The notes below the pieces were generated by a model. It made no database searches. It had not been told where the DNA came from and saw only the letters and a program-made list of their open reading frames with translations. From Whitmania pigra (lineage: Eukaryota; Annelida; Clitellata; Hirudinida; Haemopidae), in contig JAJTWR010000314.1 in the NCBI GenBank assembly GCA_021613335.1, positions 1,601,001-1,665,000 on the forward strand: DNA of 64,000 nt, given 5' to 3'. This document shows positions 1 through 12,689 of the stretch, one piece after another (positions within the stretch are counted from its first letter, which is position 1; each line of letters opens with the position of its first letter). The position numbers were made by a program, and so were the translations under genes.

Positions 1-76
1 AATTTTTCGAGCAGAGTAATAATACTTTTATTTTCTTTTATGATGGTTCTTTGAAGTTTATTGTTTCGTTAATAAG

Positions 77-1383
77 ACAAAGCTGTATTGCAATCCAAAA
101 ATATGAAGCAGCATAACAACGAAAGAATCCTGCAATACATGCTGTCAAATGTTGATAGTTGGGATGAAGAATTTTTCAAATCGGCTTTGGATGGGGTAGT
201 AATTGGCTTGCATTCTTCGATGAAAAGTCTTGTTTCATTGGACAACATTGATGAAGTATGTTGTCATTTGATATTATATGCAAATTGCACTCATGCTTTA
301 CATTCTGCTGCAGAAAATTAAGAACAGCAAGCCAACATTAGTTGGCATAACAAAGTATGATGAAGCATCGTTTGATGAAATAATGGAAAGAGCATCTGAA
401 AAGCTCCAGAACAACTTCGTTTTTCAGGAAATTAAAGCTTTAAGTAATAATATTTTTGCTTCAATCTAGCATGTTGAAATTAAGTAAAGTCGAAATTTGG
501 TTATGTCCTGTTTCAGATAAATATTATGATAGGATCAATGAGGAGCGAGATGATGACCTAAAAAGCTCTGCTAAAGGGTTGCAGGCCACTTTGAAAGCTA
601 TTGACTGCAGTTCCTTGGCATGCTTACTGGTGGATGAGAATTTTGAGGCCAAAAGATCAACCCTGAGAAAGAAAGGGACAGATGGTAACATTTGCCTGCT
701 AATTGTTTTCATCTGTGTTTGTAGGGCAGATTTTGGATTGTGCTTTGAATTATTTTTTATACATCTGAAATGAACTCGTTCAAATGTTTGAAAATTATTG
801 CAGAAGAAAGAGTTCAAGTGTTCCTCGCAGGAAGTTACTTGCCAATATATAATGACGTGAGCGTTTTTTGGCAACTTTTCTGATTTTTTCATGAACGCAA
901 GAGTTTAAATCGATCTTAAATGCAGGCTTATTCTAAATGGCCTAGATCTATGTCTGCTGTTCTTAGTGCTGATTCTAATATTTGTTTAACTTTTGATGAC
1001 TGGATAATTTTTCTAACTTTTGAATATTTAATTAAACGTTAAATCCATTCATATTTTGTTGAGATTCTCAATTGTTTTTTCTTGGACGTTTGCAATGATT
1101 TGTTTGTTTTCAGAAGGAGGAGTTTGTTCATCAGGAAGAAGATTTCTTAGAATGGCTTATTGATATATCTAAGAAGACAAAGTTTACACTTGAGCTGATT
1201 TCAGGAAACTCAAAAAAGGGTGTTGATTTTGTAAAGGGAACAGAAGGAATTGCAGGTGATAATTCATAATTCACTAAAGTTTTAAGGAAATGAAAAATTT
1301 ATGAAGAAGCAAGAATTTTTTATATTTAATGAGGCTTGGTTTCAGGTTTGATGAAGTTCAAACAGGACCTTTCGTCTCCATAG
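77..1383 (+). CDS. eRF1 (ETF1)-like release factor, 3' part (5' end outside window)
   Basis: Exons read: 77-255, 314-443, 517-684, 1114-1255, 1346-1383, with GT/AG junctions. The joined protein resembles the middle and C-terminal domains of class-1 translation termination factor eRF1, which recognises stop codons and releases the peptide at the ribosome. Family-like stretches are 'LNKYYDRI' then 'GLQATLKAID' (compare the YFDEI...TLKAL region), and 'DFLEWL' then 'FVKGTEGIAGLMKFK' (compare LLEW...FVKGFGGIGGILRY). The decoding NIKS and catalytic GGQ domains would lie off the left edge. It is divergent: the C-terminus stops at LSSP and lacks the usual acidic tail. Exon 3 ends in phase 1 but exon 4 starts in phase 0, so a piece is missing; a possible exon begins at 724 and runs straight into a repeat at 773. 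A divergent paralogue or decaying copy is more likely than the canonical gene. Confidence 0.6.
773..917. repeat. Dispersed ~145 bp repeat, copy 1
   Basis: This stretch is nearly identical to 7331-7476 in the same orientation. It begins with 'gaactcgttcaaatg' and ends near 'gagtttaaatcg'. It carries no coding potential of its own. It lies exactly where the eRF1-like gene should have a further exon. Probably a short transposable-element fragment of unknown family. Confidence 0.7.
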
Positions 1384-2305
1384 AAGTGTGGGAGCTCCTT
1401 CTGTGTTAATTTTTAATTCTTTTAAGGATTCCAAAATTGGCTAAAATCTTCATAAAATTTTTCAAATAATTGGAGTGAATGAATGATTCAAACAATTATG
1501 TTGAGCTTCTAGGCCTACTTTTAATTCTTTTTTTTGCTGCAATTTTTGTTACGAAGTCAATTGAATAAAAATGTTTGTCCGTTATATTGACGTTGAAAAT
1601 TAATGAATCAATAAGACTGGGATAGGGGATGGGTATCTACTTTGAGTATTTCCTGTCTTTTGGGGTTAAACGTATCACAAAGTTTGAGGGTGGAGACTTT
1701 TTGCAGATGTAGCTTGGGTCAAGTGGAGTTTTGTTATCCATGACAGTGTTGATTACCATATTTTTTCATCATTTTTATATTGGATTGAACTGCTTGTGAA
1801 TAGACATCATTGGGCTGATGGCATCTAGAAGTTTTAGAAATTCATGGCTTAACAAGCAGATGGCAAGATGAGAGCTTAGAGTTGGCATTACGAAACATTG
1901 TGGCTGAGGGTGATACGATGTATCCGGAAATTTAAGAATTTTAAGGACCTGTAGGAAACATGTGTATGGGTTCTCTATGATTTGCTATAACTACTTTAAT
2001 CGACTGAGGAAGCTCCGGATTAGATTTGACGTGGCGATTGTTGGAATCGATCTTTATTTAGTCAAAATGTTTAGTGACAAGATGTTTACGTCGCTTAATA
2101 ACTGGCAAAACAAAACGCGAATGTTATTTTAAAGTAAATATAATTTTGGATTTTTCAATAAATTCGACTACATTAAGTACAAAAATATGACAAAATATGG
2201 TCAGAAGTAAATGCAAGGAAATCATAACTCTGCATAACATCATTCTACATTTTGCAATTTTTATCTCACCGACATTGTCATTATAAACATGCGCCAATAT
2301 GTGAT
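1384..2305. other. Intergenic; right part is duplicated flank
   Basis: No gene is seen. From about 1778 onward the sequence matches 8371 onward and is the 3' flank of the minus-strand LRR-like gene, carried along in the segmental duplication. From 1384 to 1777 it is AT-rich and featureless. Confidence 0.6.
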
Positions 2306-5192
2306 TCATATCCTCTAAATAAACAAAATGGAAATAATTATCGTTGAAACTCACCTTAATGAATTCCGATGTTTCGATATCAAATTCATTGTAAATTTTA
2401 CTTAAAATGAGATGGTGCAGGTACAATTTCGTAGAAGTAGTGTTCGGGTTCTTCATTATTTGTTTTAACATGAAGTTCAATATTTGAACGGACGTTGCCT
2501 GATATTATTATTTATAAAATATGTATTTATGCTAAGTACTCAACTGCCATAGATTTGCTAACCACCTTAGTTTAAACTAGTAAATATTCTATCAAAATAT
2601 ATTCCAAACTAATTACTGACCAGATTGATGAGCCAGACAAAATTAATGTTTTCCATGTCCTAAAATATAATGGATTAATTACGCAGTGAGTCTACATATT
2701 TAATATAAAAAATAATCACCTTTTCGTAGATTCCAAAGTTGACTATCAGATTAACGAAATTTCTAAAAAAATATATATTATTAAATTTTATTCAATTTAA
2801 AAGCTAGTTAAATCTTGTATTTATAAATTAAATTATTCATCGATAATCAATCAATTACTTCAAAAATTTCAAACTCCAGTTATGTATTTTATCAGCAACT
2901 CGGAACATTTTCCTAAAAATTATTACCAGTCGAACTTGTTATTGATTTCAATAATTCGTATTATAGATTACAGATTTCATATGAAGTTGTTAATTACTTT
3001 GCAGATATTATTGTGTCTCGGGGAACCATAGTCCAATATTTCTCTATCAATATCAAAAATACCTACGAAATAATTTTTTTTTAATTTTTGAACTTTGTTA
3101 CATACAGTAATTTTGTCGAACCTTTTCTACCCTTTGCCAATTGCGTCTAGTTGTGGAATTTGCATCAATTCTTAACTCTTTAAAAATATGACAAATAACT
3201 TCTGCTGTAAATTCTTCTGAGTATAAAGAGTATTCAAAATGGGTGAACATTGCATTTAGATTGGTGCAACCACCGAGCTACAAAAATAATTATAAATATC
3301 AAATTAGTTTAGTTACGTTGAATTTTTTTGAAAAGCGTTGCTACCGTTTCTGCAAGGCCATCAATTCGAAGACATTCCAAAAGTCTGCGTTCCGGAAAAG
3401 ATATGTATCGGTATGATACCATTCCGAAGTATTTAAGATTTTTTGATTTGACAAATGTAGGAATTTCCCTGAATAAAATTAATTTTGTTAAAATTGTAAA
3501 GTAATTCAAGTTAAGCTAAGTACTTTTTTTCATTCCCCAGGCACTATGTAAACGATCTAAAAATCCCATATGATTAAACATATGGAATTCTGTAGGCATT
3601 CTTATTGTGCTGTTATAACTTATGTATTATATTTATAATAATTTTCATTATCATTAGATATTGTGAACTACTATTGCTAAAATGATTTTGAAATTCCAAG
3701 GTGATTAAATATGTAAATATGTAAAAATGTAAATAACTACAAAATATATAAAGTATTGTTTAAACATTACCACATAAACTCCTTAGTGAAGCTGAGATTT
3801 TCAAGATGTGGAAGGTTATTCACAACATCACGTACAACATCGATGGAGAGCATATTATATAGACTAATAATACTTAGCGATCTATATAAATAATAACATA
3901 TTTTTTAGTGATAAGTTTTAATAAAGACTAATTAATGTAAATGTTATAAGTAAAATTTTGTAAATTAAAAATCTAAACTATGGATATATTAGTGAAAGTT
4001 CTTTGAGTGAGTAATATTTTTAGCTTCCCAACCTCAGACTATTTAAATGCGAAATTTCGTTAATAAATATCATGTAATGTATCAGTCTCATAATAGTAAG
4101 AGTCTTAATGACCCTCAGCATACGAATGGTTTTCATGAAGTACTGATAATTCCTATCATAAATCATATTATAATATTTTCGAAAACATTCCGGTTGATAA
4201 TCGCCGAAATGACGCAATACAAGAGTTTCCAATGTCTCAGAACATGAGGAAAAATCGATGTAAGCCAGAAGATATGAATATGTGATTTTGAAGTCAATTG
4301 TTAGTTTCTTTAACTTTGGAAATCTTAATGGCTTTTCCCTCTTAAATTTTAATCTTTGTTTATCTCTGTTTGATGAAATAAAAAAATAATAAAAACTATA
4401 ATTCATTATAAATACATTAGGAATTTAAACCAAAATAAACACAGAATGCATTGGTAACGATTACAATTTTTGGAAACATTATTATAACGATAAATTAAAT
4501 CAAATATCAACCAACATCATATCGTCAGTATTGCGGTAGCCAATATGCAGGACTTCCAACTCCTCCGCAAATCTTTTAATTACTTCGAACAACTCAAACG
4601 TAATACGATATGCGCGGAATGATAGTTCTTTGATAGGGAAGTTGTATTCGGCAACTTTCACCAAGTCTTCGGGTTGATAATATCCATGCAATAAATTAAC
4701 ATTAACCCAATTGAGGTTATCTCTGCAGGATAGGCAAGGTTTTAGGAACTGGGAAGGAATTGGCCATCCTATTTCCCGCCCTTTATGTTGAATGTCTTCG
4801 AAAATATTTGGAGGTAAACGAATACCTTTCTTTAAAACTGAAAAAATTATTCTGAATTAAGAAATTTTTTATACTAAGAATATTTAATAAGAAAATAATT
4901 TCATAACCAATAAGCTTTAATAAAGAAATACGTAAATTTGCTTGACATAGACTATGTTCTTATATATTGTTTTTCAAATATTGAAGCAGCTATAAAAAAA
5001 AACGTTTGCCACATATAAACATGATGCAATTAATATCGTACCTCCTCCTGGAATCTGTTCAGTGTCGAGAAATATTTTGTCAAAATTGATGGCAGTGTCC
5101 TTCAAAAGAATATTTCTTAAACTTGGTATCCTTACGTTCTGGGAGTCATCTAGGAGTATTATTTCAAATATATAATTTTGGCGAATCGACAT
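2306..5192 (-). CDS. Uncharacterised LRR-like multi-exon gene, copy 1
   Basis: Read on the minus strand with short introns. Exons: 5192-5042 (start MSIRQNYIF), 4837-4516, 4365-4033, 3881-3771, 3468-3345, 3277-3122, 3062-2998, then small exons near 2910, 2755 and 2660, and a longer one ending at 2355 before a perfect GTGAGT donor. Phases fit across the junctions I checked (1, 2, 2, 2, 0, 0, 2). The last few codons (to ~2306) are tentative. Leucine-rich-repeat-like pieces are 'LRSLSIISLYN' and 'LPHLENLSF', and exon 2 has an 'ELEVLHIG' unit. The layout resembles F-box/LRR proteins, but no F-box, signal peptide or membrane segment is seen, so no function is assigned. Copy 2 (8896-11736) and broken copy 3 (12690-19390) share the exon structure. 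Confidence 0.6.
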
Positions 5193-5753
5193 GCATATTA
5201 TTTACAACCACTGTAAACAATCTTTATCTATATCTATATTTTGAATATTTGTTATACTAAGGTACCTCCTACGTTTCAGCTATAATAGAGCTGTTATTCC
5301 AAAATTTTATTATTATTATAATTAGTTCTATGTGCGGTTGATGTTACACTAGTATAAACATAAACTATTTATTGTATAAACATACTCATCATTAAATTTT
5401 CCTTTACTCGATGAAAACTGGTTATAGTGGGATAGTTCTGTTATTTTGGATACAAAATTTTAATTTATTTCTTATAAAATTCCATTTGTTAGATGCCGAA
5501 GAAACCGTTTTGAAGGTTTTAAATATTTCGTCTAATAATTTTTTAAAGAAAAATAATCAATATAATTTTAATGTAATATTTTATTGCTTTGGACCAGCCC
5601 TATGCTTCAACTCGTCATTAATCGTCTGTCTCGGTATGTTATATTCTGAATGTGTCATTTACTGAAACTTATTAGGGTGCGTTGCGCTAAGGGACTGCAG
5701 CGGCAACGATAACTGACTACTGTTACAATCTTTATTTTACAACAACGACGACA
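5193..5753. other. 5' flank of LRR-like copy 1 (conserved in three copies)
   Basis: About 560 bp upstream of the LRR-like start codon is conserved in all three copies (5193-5753, 11737-12360, 19391-19961). An ORF of 84 codons at 5411-5665 is frameshifted in copy 2 and stopped early in copy 3, so it is not treated as a gene. The conservation could mark a promoter for the minus-strand gene, or simply shared ancestry. Confidence 0.35.
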
Positions 5754-5963
5754 ATGTTCCGACTAACCGACTGTAATTGGGCACAGCGACGTAGCCGCCA
5801 ATCGCCATCTCATGTCACTCCTCGTCTACGTAATTTGCGATTCGTCTGCTTGGGGATGTGCGATCCTAAAGAATCCCGCAATTGGGAACCAATGGCTCAA
5901 ATACATACTGATATTGTACGAAATATTATGGTAAATACCACTGAACCACCGTTAAGTACTTAA
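5754..5963 (+). CDS. Short conserved ORF beside LRR-like copy 1 (69 aa), hypothetical
   Basis: A 69-codon frame starting MFRLTDCN and ending at a TAA. The equivalent at 19962-20162 next to LRR-like copy 3 has 66 codons. The two differ by in-frame deletions of three codons and two codons compensated elsewhere, and they share the same stop. Copy 2 keeps only the start, because the duplication ends at 12417. The peptide is rich in Arg, Ser and Pro with no known domain, signal peptide or membrane segment. It could be an exon of a larger gene or a chance frame. Confidence 0.3.
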   Translation: MFRLTDCNWAQRRSRQSPSHVTPRLRNLRFVCLGMCDPKESRNWEPMAQIHTDIVRNIMVNTTEPPLST

Positions 5964-7330
5964 AATAATGTATTTAGCTGAATGTATTCAAGCTTTAATA
6001 AGAAATCTTGCCATAGATGCATTGGATTGATGCTGCTGATTGTTCATTATTCTTATAGTTCTTCTTGTAAGCATACATCTATTTGAGAGCGAGAAGAGTG
6101 CCTCATAGCAATGGCATTTCTGGTTGCAAGGCGAGGGGCGATTTGGTTTCGGAGTTCATGAACAGAACGGAAATGTGGGGAACTAAGTAAATACATGGGT
6201 AAATTGAAACTTATACTCTATTACATAAATTTATGGGATTAAAAAATTTTTATTTTTAATTTTTATTATTAATTTATTATTATTTAAAAAAATATTTATG
6301 TAAGAGACATTTACTTTTAATAACCTGGTAGAGGACTATGGGCAAAGCTTATGTTATTATGATATCCCATAAATACTAATTATGGCAGCTTAAAATAATA
6401 ATTATGTTCACTCTAGAACCGAATTGTCTCAGTAATAAACTGCCTTTTAAAAAATGAAGAATGGCAGAACTGACGTTACTCTAGAAATATGTAATATTTG
6501 AAACTTAAGTAGTTTGTTATTAAAGATAAAGGATAGTCAGGAGAGTCACAAAGCAGTGGAAAGGATGTTGTGGAGCGTCGTCTACAAAAGAGGTCTGCCA
6601 AATTTTTCCGATCTCCCCTTTTTCCGCCCATGTTTGATTTTGTATCTCCTTATATTATTTTGCAAAGCAATATTCTATTTTGTTTAAAAATATTTTTTAA
6701 AGAGATAATTCAAATATATAAATGAACTTGTTACGAAGCTGCTTGGTTCACTGAAAGAGGTGAGAAGCAAGAACAGGTCATCTCATAAGTTATGCGAAAC
6801 AACGCCCCCGTTTATTGGATGATTGTTGATCAATTTATAATTAACCAAACTTTATTTTTTGCGATTTGCACCAAATTAATCTAATTTAATTGTAGAACTT
6901 AAACATCATATATAATACATACATTAAAAGGAAATCTTATGACGATTTGCAAGCAATCGAGCACGGATAATATTGTAATCCAACGTGACGTGTAAATCCA
7001 TGTGAATCGAACGCGCTCTGCCGTCGGGCTAGGCGAAAAAAGTCCCCAGCCTCCATGCCACGCAAACGTATGCCGAAAGGTTCGTTAGGAATTGGAACCT
7101 ATGATGCAAATAAACACAGTCACACTTGTTTTTGAACTATTTAAGATCTCAGCCAGTCCAAGCTTGTTGCGCTTATGAATATGGCTGTTGCTGGTTAGGG
7201 TTTGGAAATACACTTCCCCTTAGCTAGGACCAATGGACATATTTCCCGTTAATTTTTATTTCAACAAAACCATCACTAACAAAATCTTGAGACCCAAATT
7301 TCGAAAATTCAGGACTTTTTAGGACCATGT
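5964..7330. other. No gene seen
   Basis: About 1.4 kb of mostly AT-rich DNA with no supported exon. A somewhat GC-richer patch around 6950-7100 has no recognisable coding or RNA structure. Confidence 0.5.
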
Positions 7331-7476
7331 ACGAACTCGTTCAAATGTTTGAAAATTATTGCAGAAGAAAGAGTTCAAGTGTTCCTCGCAGGAAGTTACT
7401 TGCCGATATATAATGACGTGAGAGTTTTTTGGCAACTTTTCTGATGTTTTCATGAACGCAAGACTTTAAATCGGTC
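7331..7476. repeat. Dispersed ~145 bp repeat, copy 2
   Basis: Near-identical to 773-917, same orientation. It is followed directly by the T-rich 3' end of a LINE fragment (7490-8370). Confidence 0.7.
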
Positions 7477-7489
7477 TATTGTTTGTTTG

Positions 7490-8370
7490 TTTATTTGATT
7501 ATTATTTTTTTTAATTTTTATTAAACAAAAGGTATTCAAACACAACCATACGGTTACAAAAAAATAACCAGCTTAATTACATAGATAGACATTTTGTAAA
7601 AAAGGTCAACCCGAAGGGATATACTCCCGCTGATGGGCTGCCAACGACAAACATTTTTTTAATGCCGAGTATTACCAAAGTCATAATATTAAGAATTTGT
7701 CCAGAAGTTCAAAAATAAGGTGGCAGTTCCAAAACACAAGAAATCGGACGCACTTCAGAAAAGCAACATGAGATGATTTTACTTAGTCATGATATATGAT
7801 TTGTAAGTACATTTGAAAATAGATATGGATTTGGAGGAAGCAATGGTGACAGGAATCGAAGAGAAAATGCGAGGCCCAGAGCACTTCAATGAAAATGACT
7901 TGAGCATGGTTCGAGAAACTTCAGGTCTATATTTGTCGAGGGACCGCAAACAATATGAGTGAATATCAGATGAACGTTTAAAAAAGTTAATGAATGATTG
8001 AGGCAATAGATTGTTTGAATATTTATACATGAAGATAGCAATCAGAAAGTCATTTATTTGATAAACGTTTAAAAATGAATTTTCGTAGAAGATTGACTTG
8101 GAAGATAACGGAGAAGGAATATTAAAGAGGATACGAAGGGAGCGTTTCTGAGATATGTGAAGGCATTTTAGTCTTGTGGTGTAATTTGAAGCCCAAACAA
8201 TGTTGCAGTATGATAAGTATGGATAGATGAAAGTGTAATATAACACATATAAGTGAAACAGTTTTGTCAATATAAAACCGAATCTTAGATAATATCCCGT
8301 TATTTTTTGAAATCTTGGATAAGACATAATTTATATGATCCGACCAAGTCACATGCTCATCCAACCATAC
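7490..8370 (-). mobile_element. 5'-truncated non-LTR retrotransposon fragment (RT C-terminus)
   Basis: A 182-codon minus-strand frame (8327-7779) matches the region downstream of reverse transcriptase in Jockey/L2-like elements: 'YPYLSYCNIVWASNY', then 'LQKR'-like 'SQKRSLRI' and 'FMYKYSNNLLP'. An overlapping frame (8478-8122) continues upstream with 'WSDHINYVLSKISKNNGI', so there is a frameshift near 8300. The 3' end lies near 7490. The fragment stops exactly where the copy 2 segmental duplication begins (8371). The family differs from the CR1-like LINEs at 28 and 47 kb. Confidence 0.8.
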
Positions 8371-11300
8371 TGGATTGAACTGCTTGTAAATTGACATCAG
8401 CGGGCTGATGGCATCTAAAAGTTTTAGAAATTCATGGTTTAACAAGCAGATGGCAAGATGAGAGATTAGAGTTGGCATTACGAGACATTGTGGCTGAGGG
8501 TGATACGATGTATCCGGAAATTTAGGAATTTTAAGGACCTGAAGGAAACATGTGTATGGGTTCTCTACGATTTGCTATAACTACTTTAATCGACTGAGGA
8601 AGCTCCGTATTAGATTTGACGTGGCGATTGTTGGAATCGATCTTTATTTAGTCAAAATGTTTAGTGACAAGAGGTTTACGTCGCTTAATAACTGGCAAAA
8701 CAAAACGCGAATGTTATTTTAAAGTAAATATAATTTTGGATTTTTCAATAAATTCGACTACATTAAGTACAAAAATATGACAAAATATGGTCAGAAGTAA
8801 ATGCAAGGAAATCATAACTCTGCATAACATCATTCTACATTTTGCAATTTTTATCTCACCGACATTGTCATTATAAACATGCGCCAATATGTGATTCATA
8901 TTCTCTAAATAAACAAAACGGAAATAATTATCGTTGAAACTCACCTTAATGAATTCCGATGTTTCAATATCAAATTCATTGTAAATTTTACTTAAAATGA
9001 GATGGTGCAGGTACAATTTCGTAGAAGTAGTGTTCGGGTTCTTCATAATTTGTTTTAACATGAAGTTCAATATTTGAACGGACGTTGCCTGATATTATTA
9101 TTTATAAAATATGTATTTATGCTAAGTACTCAACTGCCATAGATTTGCTAACCACCTTAGTTTAAACTAGTAAATATTCTATCAAAATATATTCCAAACT
9201 AATTACTGACCAGATTGATGAGCCAGACAAAAGTAACGTTTTCCATATCCTAAAATATAGTGGATTAATTACGCAATGAGTCTACATATTTTATATAAAA
9301 AATAATCACCTTTTCGTAGATTCCAAAGTTGACTATCAGATTAACGAAATTTCTAAAAAAATATATTATAAATTGTTAATCATTTTAAAAGCTAGTTAAA
9401 TCATGTATTTATAAATTAAATTATTCATCGATAATTAATCAATTACTTCAAAAATTTTAAACTCCAGGTATGTATTTTATCAGCAACTCGGAACATTTTC
9501 CTAAAAATTATTATCAGTCGAACTTGTTATTGATTTCAATAATTCGTATTATAGATTACAGATTTCATATCAAGTTGTTAGTTACTTTGCAGTTAATATT
9601 GTGTCTCGGGGAACCATAATCCAATATTTCTCTATCAATATCAAAAATACCTACGAAATAATTTTTTTTAATTTTTGAACTTTGTTACATACAGTAATTT
9701 TGTCGAACCTTTTCTACCCTTTGCCAATTGCGTCTAGTTGTGGAATTTGCATCAATTCTTAACTCTTTAAAAATATGACAAATAACTTCTGCTGTAAATT
9801 CTTCTGAGTATAAAGAGTATTCAAAATGGGTGAACATTGCATTTAGATTGGTGCAACCACCGAGCTACAAAAATAATTGTAAATATCAAATTAGTTTAGT
9901 TATGTTGAATTTTTTGAAAAGCGTTGCTACCGTTTCTGCAAGGCCATCAATTCGAGGACATTCCAAAAGACTGCGTTTTGGATAAGATATGTATCGATAT
10001 GATACCATATCGAAGTATTTAAGATTTTTTGATTTGACAAATGTAGGAATTTCCCTGAATAAATTTAATTTTTTTAAAATTGTAAAGAAATTCAAGTTAA
10101 GCTAAGTAAACGATCTAAAAGATTTCAGATGATTAAACATATGGAATTCCATAGGCATTCTTATTGTGCTGTTATAACTTATGAATTATATTTATAATAA
10201 TTGTCATTATCATTAGATATTGTTAACTATTATTGCTAAAATAATTTTGAAATTCCAAGGTGATTAAATGTTGTAAATAATTACAAAAATATATAAAGTA
10301 TTGTTTAAACATTACCACATAAACCCTTTAGTGAAGCTGAGATTTTCAAGATGTGGAAGGTTATTCACAACATCACGTACAACATCGATGGAGAGCATAT
10401 TACATAGACTTATAATAGTTAGGGATCTATTTAAATAATAACATATTTTATAGTGATAAGTTTTAATAAAGACTAAGTAATGTAAATGTTATAAGTATAA
10501 TTTTGTAAATTAAAAATCAAAAATATGGATATATCAGTGAGTAATATTTTTAGCTTACCAACCTCAGACTACTTAAATGCGAAATTTCGTTGATAAATAT
10601 CATGTATTGTATCAGTCTCTTAATAGTAAGAGTCTTAATGACCCTCAGCATACGAATGGTTTTCATGAAGTATTGATAATTCCTAGCATAAATCACATTA
10701 TAATATCTTCGAAAACATTCCGGTTGATAATCGCCGAAATGACGCAACACAAGAGTTTCCAATGTCTCAGAACATGAAGAAAAATCGATGTAAGCCAGAA
10801 GATATGAATATGTGATTTTGAAGTCAATTGTTAGTTTCTTTAACTTTGGAAATCTTAATGGTTTTTCCCTCTTAAATTTTAATCTTTGTTTATCTCTGTT
10901 TGATGAAATAAAAAAATAATAAAAACTATAATTCATTATAAATCAATACATTAGGAATTTAAACCAAAATAAACACAGAAAGCATTGGTAACGATTACAA
11001 TTTTTGGAAACATTATTATAACGATAAATTAAATCAAATATCAACCAACATCATATCGTCAGTATTGCGGTAGCCAATATGCAGGACTTCCAACTCCTCC
11101 GCAAACCTTTTAATTACTTCGAACAACTCAAACGTAATACGATATACGCGGAATGATAGTTCTTTGATAGGGAAGTTGGATTCGGCAATCTTCACCAAGT
11201 CTTCGGGTTGATAATATCCATGCAATAAATTAACATTAACCCAATTGAGGTTATCTCTGCAGGATAGGCAAGGTTTTAGGAACTGGGAAGGAATTGGCCA

Positions 11301-12417
11301 TCCTATTTCCCGCCCTTTATGTTGAATGTCTTCGAAAATATTTGGAGGTAAACGAATACCTTTCCTTAAAACTGAAAAAATTATTCTGAATTAAGAAATT
11401 TTTTATACCAAGAATAAATAAGAATTTGATATCAGAAAATAATTTCATAACCAATAAGTTTTAATAAAGAAATGCGTAAATTTGCTTGACATTGGCAATG
11501 TTCTTATATATTGTTTTTCAAATATTGAAGCAGCTATAAAAAAAAACGTTTGCCACATATAAACATGACGCAATTAATATCGTACCTCCTCCTGCAATCT
11601 GTTCAGTGTCGAGAAATATTTTGTCAAAATTGATGGCAGTGTCCTTCAAAAGTATATTTCTTAAACTTGGTATCCTTATGTTCTGGGAGTCATCTAGGAG
11701 TATTATTTCAAATATATAACTTTTGCGAATCGACATGCATATTACTTATAACCACTGTAAACAATCTTTATCTATATCTATATTTTATATATTATTATAC
11801 TTAGATACGTCTTACGTTACAGCTGTAATAGAGCTATCATTCTAAAATTTTATTATTATTATAATCAGTTCTATGTGCGGTTGATGTTACGCTAGTATAA
11901 ACATAAACTATTTATTGTATAAACATACTCATCATTAAATTTTCCTTTACTCGATGAAAACTGGTTATAGTGGGATAGTTCTGATTTTTTATACAAAATT
12001 TTCATTTATTTCCTATAAAATTCCATATATTAGATGCCGAAGAAACCGTTTTGAAGGTTTTAAATATTTCGTCTAATAATTTTTAAAGAAAAATAATCAA
12101 TATAATTTTAATGTAATATTTTATTGCGTTGGACCTGTCGACATTTCATTTATTGAAATATCTCGACTCAACAAGAACAAATTAGAAGATAGAAGGGCGG
12201 CATAGAAGCCCTTTGCTGCAACTCGTCATTAATCGTCAATCTCGGAATGTCATATTCTCAATGTGTCATCATCTGAAACTTATTAGGGTGCGTTGCGATA
12301 AGGGACTGCGGCAACGATAACTGACTACTGTTACAACCTTTATTTTACAACAATGACGACAATGTTCCGACTAACCGACTGTAATTGGGCACATCGACGT
12401 AGCCGCCAATCGCACAA
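8371..12417. repeat. Segmental duplication, copy 2 (LRR-like gene block)
   Basis: Matches 1778-5813. The left edge abuts the LINE fragment. The right edge falls inside the short conserved ORF seen at 5754, which is therefore truncated here. Copy 2 has a ~70 bp insertion near 12136 beginning 'gtcgacatttcatttattg'. Confidence 0.85.
8896..11736 (-). CDS. Uncharacterised LRR-like multi-exon gene, copy 2
   Basis: Same exon order and splice phases as copy 1. The start codon is at 11736 (MSIRKSYIF), exon 2 contains 'LHGYYQPEDLVKIAESN', exon 3 (from ~10895) contains 'LRFPKLKKLTIDFK', and the last long exon ends at 8945 before GTGAGT; the final codons to ~8896 are tentative. No frameshift or stop was seen in the exons I followed. 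Changes from copy 1 are scattered substitutions. LRR-like units suggest a protein-binding surface, but no F-box or localisation signal is visible and the function is unknown. Confidence 0.58.
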
Positions 12418-12689
12418 GCTCGTACAAGGGGCCGAAAAAAAAAGCATGCAATCCAATCAACTGTCTCGATAAATCACGATTTATTTTATTTATGATTTAA
12501 TTGTTTAAAAGTAAAACACTTGATAATTATCTTTTGATGATGGACGAATCCAAAATTCTATTGCCTGTCAACTGCAAGAAATACTTAAATTTAGATTAAT
12601 GAGCGTAAAAAAGTAGGTATTCCAATTAAGATCACAATAAATTCGTAAACGTTTGATCCCATAAAATAAGTTATTTGCATGAAATCAAT
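12418..12689. other. No gene seen
   Basis: AT-rich DNA between the duplication breakpoint and the 3' end of LRR-like copy 3. No exon recognised. Confidence 0.45.

Larger units (their letters stand above)
1778..5813. repeat. Segmental duplication, copy 1 (LRR-like gene block)
   Basis: Matches 8371-12417 almost throughout, introns and flanks included, so the whole genomic segment was copied. The left boundary is at 'tggattgaactgcttg'. The right boundary is in 'cgccaatcgc', after which copy 2 continues into unrelated DNA. The two copies differ by scattered substitutions and small indels, including a ~70 bp insertion near 12136 in copy 2. Confidence 0.85.

Noticed and set aside
5411..5665. 84-codon plus-strand ORF upstream of LRR-like copy 1
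   Set aside because: Frameshifted in copy 2 and stopped after ~10 codons in copy 3; hydrophobic AT-rich translation without conservation.
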